A stretch of DNA of 64,000 nucleotides from Gammaproteobacteria bacterium (GCA_021647505.1 JAKIUN010000012.1:1-64000), one strand, 5' to 3'; shown: positions 36,839-46,624, counted from the first letter of the stretch. Notes: generated from the letters alone by a model not told the origin. Translations and numbers: made by a program.

Positions 36839-38698
36839 TCAGAGTGTTGACCACACGTCATCAAAGTCTTTCTCTTCTTGCGGAAATTTTTGCGTTGAGC
36901 CGGCCTTGTCTGCTGAGGTGTCTTTGTTTTCGATTACGGTGAACTCAAATTGTGCAAAGACGCCCGTGCTTTCCAGCATCTTGCTCAGGTTGATAAAGGC
37001 CTTCTGGCCGTGAATGTTGGTGATGATGTTATCACCTTCCCGCTGCCAGGCGTGGGTAATGATAGTGGCTGGCTGATTGATGCCGCTGAGCTCGGGAAGG
37101 ATCAGGCTACGGTTGTATTTCTTGTTTTCTCCGTCCTTGGGAATGGCGGCTGTGGCGATGGCCTCGGCACAGGGCGCCAGTTTCTGGATGCCCAGTTCGA
37201 GACCATTTTTCCAGCTTTTTATGCGGCGGATAATGCCGATGGAAAACTGTTTGGGATCCGATGTGTCGTCATTCAGGCCGACCAGCTCGCCGACCTGCAC
37301 GCGTCGTGAATCCTTGTCATACTCCACCCGGCCCAACAGGCAGTAGCCTCCGGCACTTTCATTGACACCCTTGCAGTCAACAGGCGTAAACAGGGCTTCC
37401 TTGCGCCGCCGGTCATCTTCCTCGTTGGCGGACATGCTGTAGGTCGAGTTGGAGGCGCGGTAGGTATAGTCAGGGTCCCATATATCCGGGGTATGGTCAT
37501 CGATATTACTGATACCAAACACCGGCGTGCTGGTGTAGAGAGCTGGTCTGTCCAGTTCCATACTGTCATCCGGTGTGCCCAGAACGGGCTGTACATTGAT
37601 GTTTTCAATGGTGCCGGCGCACAGGCTCCTGACGCCCACCCGCAGCGGACGCAGGATCTCGTCGATGTAGTGATGGGTTGCGCTCAGGCCCAGGGTAATG
37701 GTGATTTTATGATTGCTGGCGGTGCGTGCAAAGGCCCGCCGGGACTTGCCGCCCCAGGTGAGCGCCAGGCGTTTGAGTACTCCCTCCGGGATTCCGTTAT
37801 TAGCGGAACCTTGCGGCAGGATACCGTTGCTGATGACACGGGTCATTTCGGTCGTGTCGACATTGCGGCAGAAAACGGGACTGGTGGTACCGTCGTCACA
37901 AAAGAAGCCGGGTGCGGCATCGCTGTTCAGGTTGATCGAGGTGCAGCTCCCTACCTCTTCGCCGTTACTGAAGGGCAGGATGCGGCAGGCAGGCGCCCAC
38001 TCCCGGAGTGTCTTGAAGATTGCGCCGGTAATATGTTGGCGTAGGCCGTAGGGATTGGCCAGGGCGAGCAGCAGGATCTGTTTGTAGTTGTCCTGGATGG
38101 TGCTGCCCGGTGTATCGCTCTCTATAACGGCGTCCTTGATGATCTTGTCGTGAAGCTGGTTTTCTTCGGCAAACAGGTACAGGCGATTCAACTCCAACCA
38201 CGTGTTTTCCGGGTGGTGAATGTAGATCTGATAGGCACACAGCATCACGTTGCTGAGATAATGCATGGCCCGGTGAATGCTGATGCCGATGCTTTTCATC
38301 TTCAGGCGGGAAAAGCTTTTCGCCAGGGTGTCCTCGATGACGGACTTGTAGCCCATGGCCAGCTCGGCATTGAGTTGGATGGCGAGTTCGGCGATCTTCT
38401 GATTTTTGGGTGACAGTGGCAGGTTTTGCCGGATATAGTGTTTTTTAAGGGTCTCAGTGATGACGAACAGGGGCGGGCGCAGGAGTTCCAGGGACTTGAA
38501 GCGATCCTGTGGTGAAATAATCAGCCGGTTCATCTCCCGCAGAGTGGTATAAATCTGGCGTGCGCACTCGCCGATACTAGCCATCGGTAGGGCTGCCACC
38601 CAGGCCTCTACCTGTTTGGGGCGGGTAGGGAATGCGTTGTTGCCGGGTTGCACTTGGTGTGGAATGGTCAACAGCCCTTCCAGTGTATTGCCTGCCAC
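36839..38698 (-). CDS. Long protein with PilZ-like C-terminal region (2)
   Basis: The 619-residue protein has an N-terminal helical part of the same style as the protein at 31764-33605. Its C-terminal KGVNESAGGYCLLGRVEYD, then VQVGELVGL and IGIIRRIKSW, have the strand order of PilZ-like domains, although the Asp is replaced by Asn. No signal peptide. It precedes the FimX-like gene, so a joint role in c-di-GMP-dependent pilus control is plausible. The family name is unknown to me. Confidence 0.7.
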   Translation of the reverse strand: MAGNTLEGLLTIPHQVQPGNNAFPTRPKQVEAWVAALPMASIGECARQIYTTLREMNRLIISPQDRFKSLELLRPPLFVITETLKKHYIRQNLPLSPKNQKIAELAIQLNAELAMGYKSVIEDTLAKSFSRLKMKSIGISIHRAMHYLSNVMLCAYQIYIHHPENTWLELNRLYLFAEENQLHDKIIKDAVIESDTPGSTIQDNYKQILLLALANPYGLRQHITGAIFKTLREWAPACRILPFSNGEEVGSCTSINLNSDAAPGFFCDDGTTSPVFCRNVDTTEMTRVISNGILPQGSANNGIPEGVLKRLALTWGGKSRRAFARTASNHKITITLGLSATHHYIDEILRPLRVGVRSLCAGTIENINVQPVLGTPDDSMELDRPALYTSTPVFGISNIDDHTPDIWDPDYTYRASNSTYSMSANEEDDRRRKEALFTPVDCKGVNESAGGYCLLGRVEYDKDSRRVQVGELVGLNDDTSDPKQFSIGIIRRIKSWKNGLELGIQKLAPCAEAIATAAIPKDGENKKYNRSLILPELSGINQPATIITHAWQREGDNIITNIHGQKAFINLSKMLESTGVFAQFEFTVIENKDTSADKAGSTQKFPQEEKDFDDVWSTL

Positions 38699-38913
38699 GT
38701 TCGCTCCTGGTTTTTAAGGGCGGTTCTAAAAAGTAGAACGGCCCAAAAGTTATTTTACGATCCTGTGTATCCGTACGAGAGTATACTTCGCTGCGGATAA
38801 AACGCCACATTCTCCCCTTATAATGGTATTTCGGCAGGTTTTTGTTGTGCCTTTAATGATTTCTCGGAGTAGAGCTGGCCGGGCTTTTCCGGTTCAATAT
38901 CCTGATTCTGATG

Positions 38914-39918
38914 CTATATGAGTTGTTTATAGAGGGCGCCGGCCTGTTCGTGAACCAGTCGGGGCACCAGATAACCCGGCAGTTGCCGGCGCAGCTGTTC
39001 CATCAGTTCGCGTGCGTGTGCCTCGTTGACGGCAAAATGTGCGCTGCCCTGCACACGATCGAGCAGATGCAGGTAATAGGGCAGGACACCGGCCTCGAAC
39101 AGGTTTTCGCCCAGATCCGCCAGTGCCTGCAGCGAATCGTTGACCCCCTGTAGCAGTACGGCCTGATTGAGCAGGGTGGCGTTGGCGGCCTGAATCTGGC
39201 GCAGACGCCGACGGACGGCGTCATCAATTTCATTGGCGTGATTGGCGTGAATTACCACCACCGTGTGCCAGGGTAACTCGGCCAGCCAGGCCAGGAATTC
39301 ATCATTAATGCGCTGTGGCAGCACCACCGGCATGCGGGTGTGAATGCGCAGGCGGCGGATATGCGGGATGTCGCGCAGGCCCTCACTGAGGGTGCGCAGG
39401 CGCGGGGTATCCAGGCTCAGCGGGTCGCCGCCGCTGAGGATCACCTCACTGATGCTGGTGTCGGCGGCGATGTGGGCGAGGGTGTCGCGCCAGTCGTTTG
39501 TGCCGGCATGCGCCTCGCTATAGGGAAAATGGCGGCGGAAGCAGTAGCGGCAGTGGATGGGGCAGGCGCCGGTGGTGATGATCAGCGCGCGGCCGTGATA
39601 CTTCTGTAACAGTCCCGGACGGCGGATAGCGGGGCCGTCACCCACCGGATCCAGGCTGTAGCCGGTGGATGTTTCACGTTCGCGGTGCAGGGCCAGCACC
39701 TGCCGCAGCAAGGGGTCGGCGGGATCACCGTGGCGCATGCGCTCGACATAGGCCCGTGGCACGCGCAGGGGGAAATCCGCGCTATCGTCGATGGGCTCCG
39801 GTAATTGTTTTGTGCTCAGGCCGACGGCTTGCAGTAGTTCACTGGGCTGTCGGATGGCCGTGGCCAGGGCCTTTTTCCAGTCTGTGTCCTGACATGGGTA
39901 GGTGCTTAGCGGTATCAT
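38914..39918 (-). CDS. epmB: EF-P Lys34 lysine 2,3-aminomutase
   Basis: EpmB (YjeK) is a radical-SAM enzyme converting (S)-alpha-lysine to (R)-beta-lysine for attachment to EF-P. The CxxxCxxC cluster motif is in GACPIHCRYCFRRHFPY, and PLP-binding regions follow (VILSGGDPLSLDTPRL). I take ATG 39918, giving 334 residues; the open frame to 39957 is unlikely. It is divergent from efp, with epmA after efp, so the three-gene modification set is complete. Confidence 0.95.
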   Translation of the reverse strand: MIPLSTYPCQDTDWKKALATAIRQPSELLQAVGLSTKQLPEPIDDSADFPLRVPRAYVERMRHGDPADPLLRQVLALHRERETSTGYSLDPVGDGPAIRRPGLLQKYHGRALIITTGACPIHCRYCFRRHFPYSEAHAGTNDWRDTLAHIAADTSISEVILSGGDPLSLDTPRLRTLSEGLRDIPHIRRLRIHTRMPVVLPQRINDEFLAWLAELPWHTVVVIHANHANEIDDAVRRRLRQIQAANATLLNQAVLLQGVNDSLQALADLGENLFEAGVLPYYLHLLDRVQGSAHFAVNEAHARELMEQLRRQLPGYLVPRLVHEQAGALYKQLI

Positions 39919-40016
39919 AAAGGGCAATTCTATTAATCGCTTGTGGCCTCTGCGCAACCTGATAAAGGCTGCCGCAAGGCGGAACGGGCGGCCAATATTC
40001 CCAGAAAGAGGCTGAA

Positions 40017-40586
40017 ATGGCTAATTACTCGACCAATGAATTCCGATCCGGCCTCAAGGTTATGATCGACAACGACCCCTGCGCCATGATCGAGTGCGAG
40101 TTCGTCAAGCCCGGTAAGGGACAGGCCTTCGCTCGCGTCAAGCTGCGTAACCTGTTGACCGGGCGCACCGTAGAACGCACCTATAAATCCGGCGAATCCC
40201 TACCGGGTGCCGATGTGATGGACACGGATCTGCAATATCTCTACAACGACGGTGAATTCTGGTACTTCATGCACCCCGAGACCTTTGAGCAGGTGGCCGC
40301 TGATGCCAGCGCCGTAGGTGATAATGGTAAGTGGCTGAAGGAGCAGGACTCGTGTGTCGTGACGCTTTGGAATGACCGTCCCATCGACGTCGTGCCGCCC
40401 AACTTTGTCGAGCTGCGCATCGTCGAGACCGATCCCGGTGTGCGTGGCGATACTGCCAGCGGTGGCGGCAAGCCGGCCACTCTGGAGACTGGCGCGGTGG
40501 TGCGCGTGCCGCTGTTTGTGGAGAACGATGAAGTTATCAAGGTGGACACGCGCAACGGTGAATATGTCGGCCGGGTGAAGGGATGA
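40017..40586 (+). CDS. efp: Translation elongation factor P
   Basis: EF-P relieves ribosome stalling at polyproline. The 189-residue protein has the KOW-like N domain and the modified residue Lys34 in [11 protein letters not shown], the form that EpmA beta-lysylates. The OB domains contain [18 protein letters not shown] and [17 protein letters not shown]. It is followed 24 bases later by epmA. Confidence 0.97.
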   Translation: MANYSTNEFRSGLKVMIDNDPCAMIECEFVKPGKGQAFARVKLRNLLTGRTVERTYKSGESLPGADVMDTDLQYLYNDGEFWYFMHPETFEQVAADASAVGDNGKWLKEQDSCVVTLWNDRPIDVVPPNFVELRIVETDPGVRGDTASGGGKPATLETGAVVRVPLFVENDEVIKVDTRNGEYVGRVKG

Positions 40587-40609
40587 TTTGACGAAAAGTT
40601 GCTGCGCGC

Positions 40610-41608
40610 GTGTCACGCCAAGACGCAGAATGGCAGCCCAGCGCAACGCTGGATGCCCTGAAACAGCGGGCGGCTCTGATGGGCCGCCTGCGTTGTTTTT
40701 TCGCCAAGAAAGGCGTGTTGGAGGTGGAGACGCCGCTGCTCTCCGCTGCTGGCACCACCGATCCGCAGATCCACAGTTTCGAAACCTGCTACGAAGGCCC
40801 GGGTGCGGCACAGGGTCGACCGCTGTACCTTGCCACTTCTCCCGAATTCGCCATGAAGCGTCTGCTGGCCGCCGGCAGCGGCCCCATCTTCCAGGTCTGC
40901 AAGGCCTTCCGTCAGGGTGAGGCGGGGCGATTACACAATCCGGAATTCACTTTGCTGGAATGGTATCGGCCCGGGTTTGATCATTTTCAGTTGATGGATG
41001 AGGTCGAGGCCTTGGTGACTGAGCTGGCTGATGGACGGTTGCCCGCTGTGCGTGCTGAGCGCACGACCTATGCCGAGCTGTTTTGGCGGCATTTGGGGCT
41101 GGAACCGCATACGGCCAGCGCAGAGGTTTTGGCGCGGTGCGCGGCAGATTTTCCGGTGTTGGCGGGTATTTCTGGACTGGATCGTGACGGCTGGTTGGAT
41201 CTGCTCATGAGTCATATTATCCAGCCTCGTCTGGGGCAGGGGTGCCTCGCCTTTGTTTATCACTATCCCGCCTCACAAGCGGCCCTTGCACGCATTAGCC
41301 AATCCTCAGCGGATATTCCTGCCGTGGCTGAACGTTTTGAACTCTTTTATCAGGGCGTGGAGCTGGCCAACGGCTTTCACGAGTTGACGGATGCCGGCGA
41401 GCAAAGGGCACGTTTTGAGCGGGATCTGTTGCAACGCCGGGCGCAGAATTTGCCGCTGATCCCCATCGATGAGCATTTGCTCACGGCCTTGGATGAAGGC
41501 ATGCCCCCCTGTGCAGGTGTGGCCCTGGGGCTGGACAGGTTATTGTTGGTTGTCAATGGTCTTTCGCAGTTGTCAGATGTGATAGCCTTTCCCTTTGTCC
41601 GCGCCTGA
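40610..41608 (+). CDS. epmA: EF-P--(R)-beta-lysine ligase
   Basis: EpmA (GenX/PoxA) is a class II lysyl-tRNA synthetase paralogue that activates beta-lysine and joins it to EF-P Lys34. The 332-residue protein has motif 1 near VLEVETPLLSAAGTTDPQI, motif 2 in QVCKAFRQGEAGRLHNPEFT and motif 3 in GVALGLDRLLLVV, without the anticodon-binding domain. The start is GTG 40610. Confidence 0.95.
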   Translation: MSRQDAEWQPSATLDALKQRAALMGRLRCFFAKKGVLEVETPLLSAAGTTDPQIHSFETCYEGPGAAQGRPLYLATSPEFAMKRLLAAGSGPIFQVCKAFRQGEAGRLHNPEFTLLEWYRPGFDHFQLMDEVEALVTELADGRLPAVRAERTTYAELFWRHLGLEPHTASAEVLARCAADFPVLAGISGLDRDGWLDLLMSHIIQPRLGQGCLAFVYHYPASQAALARISQSSADIPAVAERFELFYQGVELANGFHELTDAGEQRARFERDLLQRRAQNLPLIPIDEHLLTALDEGMPPCAGVALGLDRLLLVVNGLSQLSDVIAFPFVRA

Positions 41609-41879
41609 GTCAGTAAAAAACAGGATTTTTGTCAGGTGTCGATTTACTTTACATTCCTACATGGGGAATCGTGCAGGATGCAATAGCTTTTTCCTCAGGG
41701 GTCTGCAGCGGATTGTTTTATCAACCGAAATCACGCGCAATGGAAACCTGGCCCGCATCTTGCTGCCTTTCTATATCAATCTGAAGTCGATATGAAAAAT
41801 TCTATATCGTTGTTTGCGATATCAAGATGCCAAGTAACAAAATGGGTGTCAGGGATGCTTGATTTGTCAGGAGAAAACG

Positions 41880-42242
41880 ATGGAAAAACGCTGGAGTGAA
41901 AGAAAGCAGCTTTGCGTTGGTGTAGAGGTCTATTTGGATGGGGATTTGCTGAATTCGGGGCATTCCTCGGATATCGGTCTCGGAGGTACCTTTCTGGGAG
42001 TTGACTCCGTGGCGGGCATAAACCAGGATGCCAATGTCGAACTGGTTTTTCGTTTGCTGTCCGATGGCGCCGGAGAAGAGGGTGTCCGCCACACGGTTCA
42101 CGCTCGCGTGGTTCGGATTGCTGACCAGGGGGTCGGGTTCAAATTCTGCGATTTTGATACAGGCGTGTTCCGTTCGCTGCAGGAAATTATGGCTTACCAA
42201 AAGCACAACAGCCTGGGGCACCACGCGTCATGTAGCAGATAA
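41880..42242 (+). CDS. PilZ domain protein
   Basis: The 120-residue single-domain protein has RWSERKQLCVGVEVY at the start, with an RxxxR-like pattern (RWSER), and SDIGLGGTFLG, the DxSxGG-type loop, so it should bind c-di-GMP. ATG 41880 follows AGGAG. The output partner is unknown; the FimX-like and PilU proteins in the window are candidates. Confidence 0.85.
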   Translation: MEKRWSERKQLCVGVEVYLDGDLLNSGHSSDIGLGGTFLGVDSVAGINQDANVELVFRLLSDGAGEEGVRHTVHARVVRIADQGVGFKFCDFDTGVFRSLQEIMAYQKHNSLGHHASCSR

Positions 42243-42276
42243 TCGTACGGCGATTGTGCTGCGCCGCAGTTAGTTG

Positions 42277-42465
42277 TCAACCCTTATCATTCCCTTCGGG
42301 TTCTTCCGCCTGCTGATGTTTCCATTTGTCGTAGCATTCGAGGCCGCAGAAGTGTTGTGCATACTCGTCACCCTCTTGGCTCGTGGCCACGGTTGCAGGG
42401 ATTTCTTCCATACATACCGCACAGGCGACATGCTCGGGCTGCGCGGGTGTGATTTTTTCGGTCAT
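42277..42465 (-). CDS. Small zinc-binding protein (DUF3330-like)
   Basis: The 62-residue protein has CAVCMEEIP and HFCGLECYDKW, two Cys pairs that probably bind one zinc. It resembles DUF3330 proteins of unknown function. GGAGGGAGGA lies just before the ATG, a very strong ribosome-binding site, so it should be well expressed. Confidence 0.75.
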   Translation of the reverse strand: MTEKITPAQPEHVACAVCMEEIPATVATSQEGDEYAQHFCGLECYDKWKHQQAEEPEGNDKG

Positions 42466-42513
42466 TGTCCTCCCTCCTTTAAGCTGTTGCCCACCTATAC
42501 GTTAAGCATAGTC

Positions 42514-43401
42514 CTAAGTCTGGCAGGTTCCTAGTTGTTGCCCCATCTGCACCGCTGCGTCGGGTGTGACGGAATCCGTCCACTGCATGGCATCGCGGCC
42601 AAACAGCACGATGACGGTGGAGCCCATATTGAATCGCCCCATTTCCTCGCCCCTGGCGAATTCCCGCGCATCGCTGCCTTGGTAATCCCAGTGCCGCACC
42701 CGTTTGCCTGCCGGTGGGGTGATTTCACCGGCCCACACGGTTTCAATGCTGGCGACGAAGATGGCGCCCACCAGCACCATCGCCATGGGCCCGGCCTCGG
42801 TATCGAAATAGGTGATGACCCGTTCATTACGCGCAAACAGCCCAGGGATGATGCGGGCGGTGGCGGCATTGACGCTGAATAGCCGCCCTGGCACGTGGCT
42901 CATGGCCGTCAGTTTGCCGGCCAGCGGCATGTGGATGCGATGGTAGTCACGTGGTGACAGGTAGAGGGTGGCGAAGTTGCCACCGGTAAATTTTTTTGCC
43001 CGCTGTTCGTCGCCGCCCAGCAGCTGAAGTAGTGAGTAATCTTGGCTCTTGGCCTGGAAGATGCGGCCATCGTGGATCGCCCCGGCCTGACTGACGGCAC
43101 CGTCCACCGGGCAGGCGATGGCCTTTTCATCGCTCACCACCGGCCGTGCTTCCGGGCGCAGGGCGCGGGTGAAGAAGTCATTGAAGTTGGCGTAGCTGTC
43201 GAGGTTCGGCTCCTGCGCCAGACTCATGTCGACACCGTACTGTTTCACGAACCAGCGCATGAACCAGCACCGCATAAGGGGGTTAATGCTGCGGGTGAGG
43301 GCGTGCATGACGCGCGACAGGGCGTGGGTGGGCAACAGGTATTGCGGCCAGGCCTTGAGATAGTCGCTCAGGTTCGGGGACGGCTCGGGGTGTTGGTTCA
43401 T
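42514..43401 (-). CDS. psd: Phosphatidylserine decarboxylase proenzyme
   Basis: The 295-residue inner-membrane enzyme makes phosphatidylethanolamine. The YxxFNDFFTR motif (SYANFNDFFTRALRPEARP), YLSPRDYHRIHMP and the self-cleavage site MGST in GRFNMGSTVIVLFG are present. The pyruvoyl group forms at Ser of GST. The usual LGST is MGST here, a minor variation. Confidence 0.95.
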   Translation of the reverse strand: MNQHPEPSPNLSDYLKAWPQYLLPTHALSRVMHALTRSINPLMRCWFMRWFVKQYGVDMSLAQEPNLDSYANFNDFFTRALRPEARPVVSDEKAIACPVDGAVSQAGAIHDGRIFQAKSQDYSLLQLLGGDEQRAKKFTGGNFATLYLSPRDYHRIHMPLAGKLTAMSHVPGRLFSVNAATARIIPGLFARNERVITYFDTEAGPMAMVLVGAIFVASIETVWAGEITPPAGKRVRHWDYQGSDAREFARGEEMGRFNMGSTVIVLFGRDAMQWTDSVTPDAAVQMGQQLGTCQT

Positions 43402-43410
43402 GGGGTTGCC

Positions 43411-43938
43411 CTAATGGTCGTGCTCATGCTTTTTCATATCTCCATGCGATTCTTTCTGCATGTCCATCGAGTGATCTGGGTCGTGATGGTGGGCCTTGTC
43501 TTTGACGCCGCCGCTGCGGCGGACGTCTGCGTTGATGTCCAACGATGAGCCATCATTGAAACGCAGAGTGAGGCTTACCTTGTCGCCGGCCTTCAGTGGC
43601 GTGACCGGGTCAATCAGCATAATGTGCAGACTGCCCGGTTCGAAGATGACCTTGCCGTGGGCGGCAATCATGATTTTCGCGACCCGGGTCATCGTCGCCA
43701 TACCCTCCTTTTCTTCCGAACGATGCAGTTCGACGCGCTTGAAGGCTGGAGATTCCACGGAGACCAGCGTGCGCGTTTTGTCGTCATGGTTGTGTAATTG
43801 CAAGTAGGCTGCCAGCACCCTGGCCGTAGGCGGCGCCTCGCGTACCCAGGGGTCATGGATCTCGATACCGTGCTGAGCTGAGGCCCAGGCATTGCTGGCG
43901 AGGAAAAACAAGGTGAGGAGGGTGGCTAATAGTTTCAT
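43411..43938 (-). CDS. Periplasmic copper chaperone PCu(A)C
   Basis: The 175-residue protein has a signal peptide (MKLLATLLTLFFLASNAWA) and the HxxxM...HxM copper site spread over VELHRSEEKEGMATMTRV and GSLHIMLIDPV. A His/Asp/Met-rich tail (HHHDPDHSMDMQKESHGD) may bind extra copper. It delivers Cu(I) to the CuA centre of cytochrome oxidase. I take ATG 43938, the start of the signal peptide. It is 9 bases upstream of psd on the same strand. Confidence 0.9.
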   Translation of the reverse strand: MKLLATLLTLFFLASNAWASAQHGIEIHDPWVREAPPTARVLAAYLQLHNHDDKTRTLVSVESPAFKRVELHRSEEKEGMATMTRVAKIMIAAHGKVIFEPGSLHIMLIDPVTPLKAGDKVSLTLRFNDGSSLDINADVRRSGGVKDKAHHHDPDHSMDMQKESHGDMKKHEHDH

Positions 43939-44163
43939 GGCGTTCCTTTTTTCTGGCGGTTTTTGGGATACGTTTGTTATGACGAGAGCGGTCATGTATT
44001 GCCAGGGGATGTCCCGTGCATGGTGCGCTGCCCCAAGACGTGCATGATAACGAACCTGAGGTTCAATCGACAGAATTGTGTTGGCTTGATTCACGCTGTA
44101 GATCCCACGACTGTCGAACTGGCGTTGGATACCCCTGAGATGTATGAATTCGCCAGCAGCCAT

Positions 44164-44240
44164 GTAGGGTGGGCACGTTTTTTGTGCCCACGTGAAATAT
44201 GCGCCAACCGCGTGGGCACAAAAAACGTGCCCACCTTAAC
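44164..44240. repeat. Dispersed palindrome GTAGGGTGGGC, copy 2
   Basis: Outer arms GTAGGGTGGGCACG and CGTGCCCACCTTAAC, inner arms TTTTTTGTGCCCACG and CGTGGGCACAAAAAA. About 90 per cent like the copy at 17098-17173 by eye. It lies between PCu(A)C and hemH. Confidence 0.85.
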
Positions 44241-44459
44241 ACGGCTTTTACCGCCTGCCGACAGGAAAAGGCAGGCAAAAACAGGCTATTAAGATCATGG
44301 CTATGTTTAAAAACAATGCGTTAAATGCGACAAAGTAGAACTAAAGTGCCCCAGAGCAGCCGGGTTATGGTGAGCCGAAGAAAAATAGAGGTGTCCTTCA
44401 GTCTCGCCCGTTATACTGTGCGATCCATTTCAAGGTGCTTTTTGAGAACGGTGCTTCAC

Positions 44460-45587
44460 ATGTTGTCTGTCAACGAACCCCAACACTCTGGCGGAGATGG
44501 TTTTGCCCACGATGCGCCCATGGTTACTGGCATTTTGCTGGCCAATCTGGGCACGCCGGACGAACCCACCCCCAAGGCACTGCGCCGCTACCTGGGTGAA
44601 TTCCTCTGGGATCCGCGCATCGTCGATATGCCGCGTCCGCTCTGGTGGCTGATTCTGCATGGTTTCATCCTGCGTGTCCGCCCCAAGCGCTCCGCCGCGG
44701 CCTACCGTGAAATCTGGACCGAACAGGGCTCACCCCTGATGCAGATATCCCGCCAGCAGACCGAGGGCCTGAGCCGTGCCCTACAGCAACATCTGTGCGG
44801 GCCCGTGGTGGTGGAGCTGGGCATGCGCTACGGTAATCCGTCCATTGTCTCGGCGATGCAGCGTTTATGTGCTGCCAACGCACGGCGGGTGCTGGTGCTA
44901 CCGCTATATCCGCAGTATTCCTCCAGCACCACCGCCTCTACCTTCGATGCTGTGGCTGCGGCCGTGAAATCGTGGCGTTGGGTGCCGGAGCTGCGCTTCG
45001 TCAACCAGTATCATGACGAAACCGGCTATATTGAGGCCTTGGCCGCCAGTATCCGCGAAGACTGGGCGGGCCGTGAAGCGCCGCAAAAACTGTTATTCTC
45101 CTTCCATGGCACGCCCAAGCGTTTTCACACCGAGGGTGACCCCTATTTCTGCCACTGCCACAAAACCGCACGGTTGGTGGCCGACCGCCTGGGGCTGGCC
45201 GACGACCGCTGGCAGGTGACCTTTCAGTCTATCTTTGGCCGTGAGGAATGGCTCAAGCCCTACACCATCGACACCCTGCGCCGGTTGGGTAAGTCCGGGA
45301 TCAAATCCGTCGACGTCGTTTGCCCTGGATTTTCTGCCGACTGCCTGGAAACCATTGAAGAAATTGGTGTCGAAAACCGCGAGGCCTTTGAAATGGCGGG
45401 AGGGGAACACTTTCACTACATCGCCGCCCTCAATGACCGTGACGACCACATCAATGCCCTGGTAGCTCTGGTGAAAAAGCATATCGCCGGTTGGCCCGAG
45501 GCCGAGCCGGTGTGGGACGTCGCCACTAAAAAGGCGGAAGATGAGGCACGAGGGATGCGGGCAAAGGCTCAAGGAGCAAACCGTTAA
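44460..45587 (+). CDS. hemH: Ferrochelatase
   Basis: HemH inserts Fe2+ into protoporphyrin IX. The 375-residue protein shows GILLANLGTPDEPTPKALR, YPQYSSSTTASTFDAV, the catalytic-His motif LLFSFHGTPKRFH, CHCHKTA and the signature CPGFSADCLETIEEI. I prefer ATG 44460. An internal ATG at MVTGILL is a possible alternative. Confidence 0.94.
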   Translation: MLSVNEPQHSGGDGFAHDAPMVTGILLANLGTPDEPTPKALRRYLGEFLWDPRIVDMPRPLWWLILHGFILRVRPKRSAAAYREIWTEQGSPLMQISRQQTEGLSRALQQHLCGPVVVELGMRYGNPSIVSAMQRLCAANARRVLVLPLYPQYSSSTTASTFDAVAAAVKSWRWVPELRFVNQYHDETGYIEALAASIREDWAGREAPQKLLFSFHGTPKRFHTEGDPYFCHCHKTARLVADRLGLADDRWQVTFQSIFGREEWLKPYTIDTLRRLGKSGIKSVDVVCPGFSADCLETIEEIGVENREAFEMAGGEHFHYIAALNDRDDHINALVALVKKHIAGWPEAEPVWDVATKKAEDEARGMRAKAQGANR

Positions 45588-45605
45588 CACAATGAGGACA
45601 ACGAG

Positions 45606-45947
45606 ATGAAAAAGCTGGTTTTATTGGTGGCTGCAACCGCGCTGCTCGTCGGCGGCTGTACACAGGAAACGCAGAATAAATTCAGTCGTGCGGTACAGAA
45701 CTACACCGGCACCGATGGCGTGTTGGATGTCTATGCCGGCGACAAGTTGGTAAAGCGCTTTATCAAGATTGACAAGCTGACCACCGCCGTGAGTACCAGT
45801 GGCAATACGCCCCGGCCCTACCGCTACGCCTACGGCGTGTTGGATGAAAATCAGAACCTGCGCGTAGATCCCGGCGAAAAGAAGGTCTATTTTGAGTTCA
45901 GTGATTACTCGACCAGCTACATTTTTTACGAAAATCCGCAGAGCTGA
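45606..45947 (+). CDS. Small lipoprotein of unknown function
   Basis: The 113-residue protein has a signal peptide with lipobox LVGGC. The mature part (TDGVLDVYAGDKLVKRFIKID and YAYGVLDENQNLRVDPGEK) is beta-rich and not recognised. It follows hemH by 18 bases and may be co-transcribed. Confidence 0.75.
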   Translation: MKKLVLLVAATALLVGGCTQETQNKFSRAVQNYTGTDGVLDVYAGDKLVKRFIKIDKLTTAVSTSGNTPRPYRYAYGVLDENQNLRVDPGEKKVYFEFSDYSTSYIFYENPQS

Positions 45948-46070
45948 CTGATTGGATTGTTAACGCCTTCTTTCTCTGAGGCGCTAGACTAAATACAGTC
46001 CTTGGAGCGGGCCACGCCCGCGATTGTCGGCTGAGGAATACATTCAACAACATCTGTTAACAGAGTAGGG

Positions 46071-46190
46071 GGTCAGGCTTGCGTTATTGTACAGACTTAA
46101 AGTACCGCCGCCCCCTGGGCCGGATCATTCGCTACGAGACCGATCCCCAGGCTCTGACTGGCTCCACTATGCAATAGCGCAAGCCTGACC
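46071..46190. mobile_element. MITE-like element with 19-bp inverted ends (120 bp)
   Basis: GGTCAGGCTTGCGTTATTG at 46071-46089 and CAATAGCGCAAGCCTGACC at 46172-46190 match at 18 of 19 positions. The inside has no full reading frame. Ends of this GGTCAGG(T)CTTGC type are often seen with RAYT-like transposases, but the link here is inferred. Confidence 0.75.
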
Positions 46191-46224
46191 GTCTGGCTCT
46201 TGACCCTCTGGCTCTTGGAATACC

Positions 46225-46305
46225 GTCATTCCCGCGCAGGCGGGAATCCAGAATGTACGGAATTTCAAGCACTCTGGATTCCGGCTAAAAACATGCCGGA
46301 ATGAC
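46225..46305. repeat. Dispersed palindrome with GTCATTCCxG ends, copy 2
   Basis: Begins GTCATTCCCG and ends CCGGAATGAC, with GGGAATCCAGAA and CTGGATTCCGG inside. Homologous to 2005-2135, including the tail GCAAGCTGCGGGGA. Confidence 0.75.
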
Positions 46306-46344
46306 AATAATCGCAGCAAGCTGCGGGGAGGGAAATACGACCCA

Positions 46345-46624
46345 AAGAGATTCAATAGCGGAATTTCTTCTTCATTCAGTTCGACGGTTAATGCGCCTTT
46401 TTCGCCTTCAGGTAAGGTGATTTTCTTCCAGGGGAGCCCTGACTTTTGCTGAATGAATTTTTGGACTTGCAGCGTTTTTCCGTGCTTTTGTACTGACGGG
46501 ATCGGCGGCCGCGACCACTTTTTGAGGCCGGTATCGCCGGCTCTGGGTCGTTCAGATAGATCTGCTGATCTTTGTGGACGTCGATCATGAAGGTTTCATT
46601 CAGATCATCCAGGCCGCACTTCAC
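46345..46624 (-). pseudogene. IS701/DDE-5-type transposase fragment
   Basis: The N-side reads NETFMIDVHKDQQIYLNDP, the region near the catalytic Asp of IS701-type transposases. After a frameshift near 46510 it continues as WSRPPIPSVQK and LPWKKITLPEGEKGALTV. Both ends are missing. The right end overlaps the next gene, and the left end runs into the palindrome at 46225-46305. Confidence 0.7.
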
